5,151 nt of DNA from an uncultured Anaerolineaceae bacterium (GTDB lineage Bacteria; Chloroflexota; Anaerolineae; Anaerolineales; Anaerolineaceae), in NCBI GenBank assembly GCA_937894825.1, contig CALCQT010000343.1, forward strand, positions 1 to 5,151, given 5' to 3'. The notes beneath the pieces are model-generated. The model saw nothing but the letters and a program-made list of their open reading frames with translations, had not been told where the DNA came from and did not search any database. Positions 5,111 through 5,151 of this stretch are shown piece by piece. The translations under genes and the position numbers were made by a program. Numbering within the stretch: the stretch's first letter is position 1; every line of letters begins with the position of its first letter.

Positions 5111-5151
5111 AGATCGGAAGAGCGTCGTGTAGGGAAAGAGCGTAGATCTCG
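5111..5151. other. Illumina TruSeq adapter contamination (non-biological)
   Basis: The last 41 bases begin AGATCGGAAGAGC and continue as the reverse complement of the Illumina TruSeq universal adapter, including AGGGAAAGAG and TAGATCTCG. As I recall the adapter, only position 5141 differs (C where the adapter has T). Bases 5111 onward should be trimmed and not translated. The true end of the genomic insert is at about 5110, give or take one base because of the A-tail. Confidence 0.97.

Noticed and set aside
5107..5145. Short coding frame MKIGRASCRERA at the right end
   Set aside because: All codons after the first lie in or across the adapter; only ATG plus one base is genomic.
1..5151. CRISPR array, insertion sequence, toxin-antitoxin or defence genes
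   Set aside because: No repeat-spacer pattern, transposase motifs, terminal inverted repeats or small paired genes were found on either strand.

Overview
The window is bacterial chromosomal sequence of roughly balanced base composition. It has dense genes on the left, one metabolic gene on the minus strand, and a contig end on the right. The GT-C glycosyltransferases, with their 'DFHPARQ' first-loop motif, and the M42 peptidase recall environmental anaerobes such as Chloroflexota (Anaerolineae). That is an impression from family resemblance, not a demonstrated assignment.

Layout. Positions 2-3439 (+) hold a glycosyltransferase cluster. A multi-pass GT-C (PMT/ArnT-like, GT39-type) enzyme is cut by the left edge. 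A second GT-C enzyme, clearly its paralogue, starts inside the end of the first (8-nt overlap). A compact GT2 (WfgS/WcaE-like) sugar transferase follows after 53 nt. Together they suggest assembly of a surface polysaccharide, glycolipid or glycoprotein: the GT2 would work at the cytoplasmic face and the two GT-C enzymes would transfer lipid-linked sugars at the outer face. Acceptor and donor sugars cannot be read from the sequence.

Positions 3440-3709 are non-coding. They hold weak terminator candidates, an imperfect inverted repeat and a compact GC-rich multi-hairpin element (about 3577-3632) that looks like a dispersed palindromic repeat. Positions 3710-4792 (-) encode an M42-family metallo-aminopeptidase with its metal-binding set in place. 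It is convergent with the glycosyltransferase cluster and functionally unrelated to it as far as can be seen.

Positions 4793-5106 are a divergent regulatory region rich in palindromes. On the peptidase side there is a TATAAT box abutting a perfect 9-bp palindrome, then a leader with two mutually exclusive hairpins. On the plus side there is a near-consensus promoter (TTGACA-N17-TATATT) whose -10 lies inside a 12-bp-arm inverted repeat, followed by a ribosome binding site and an ATG at 5107. That looks like a repressor-controlled gene of which only the start codon is present.

The last 41 bases (5111-5151) are not biological. They match the Illumina TruSeq universal adapter (reverse complement) except at one position, so the real sequence ends at about 5110. 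I see no convincing undescribed biological system. The most useful observations are the adapter, the operator-like promoter next to it, the tandem GT-C paralogues and the multi-hairpin repeat.
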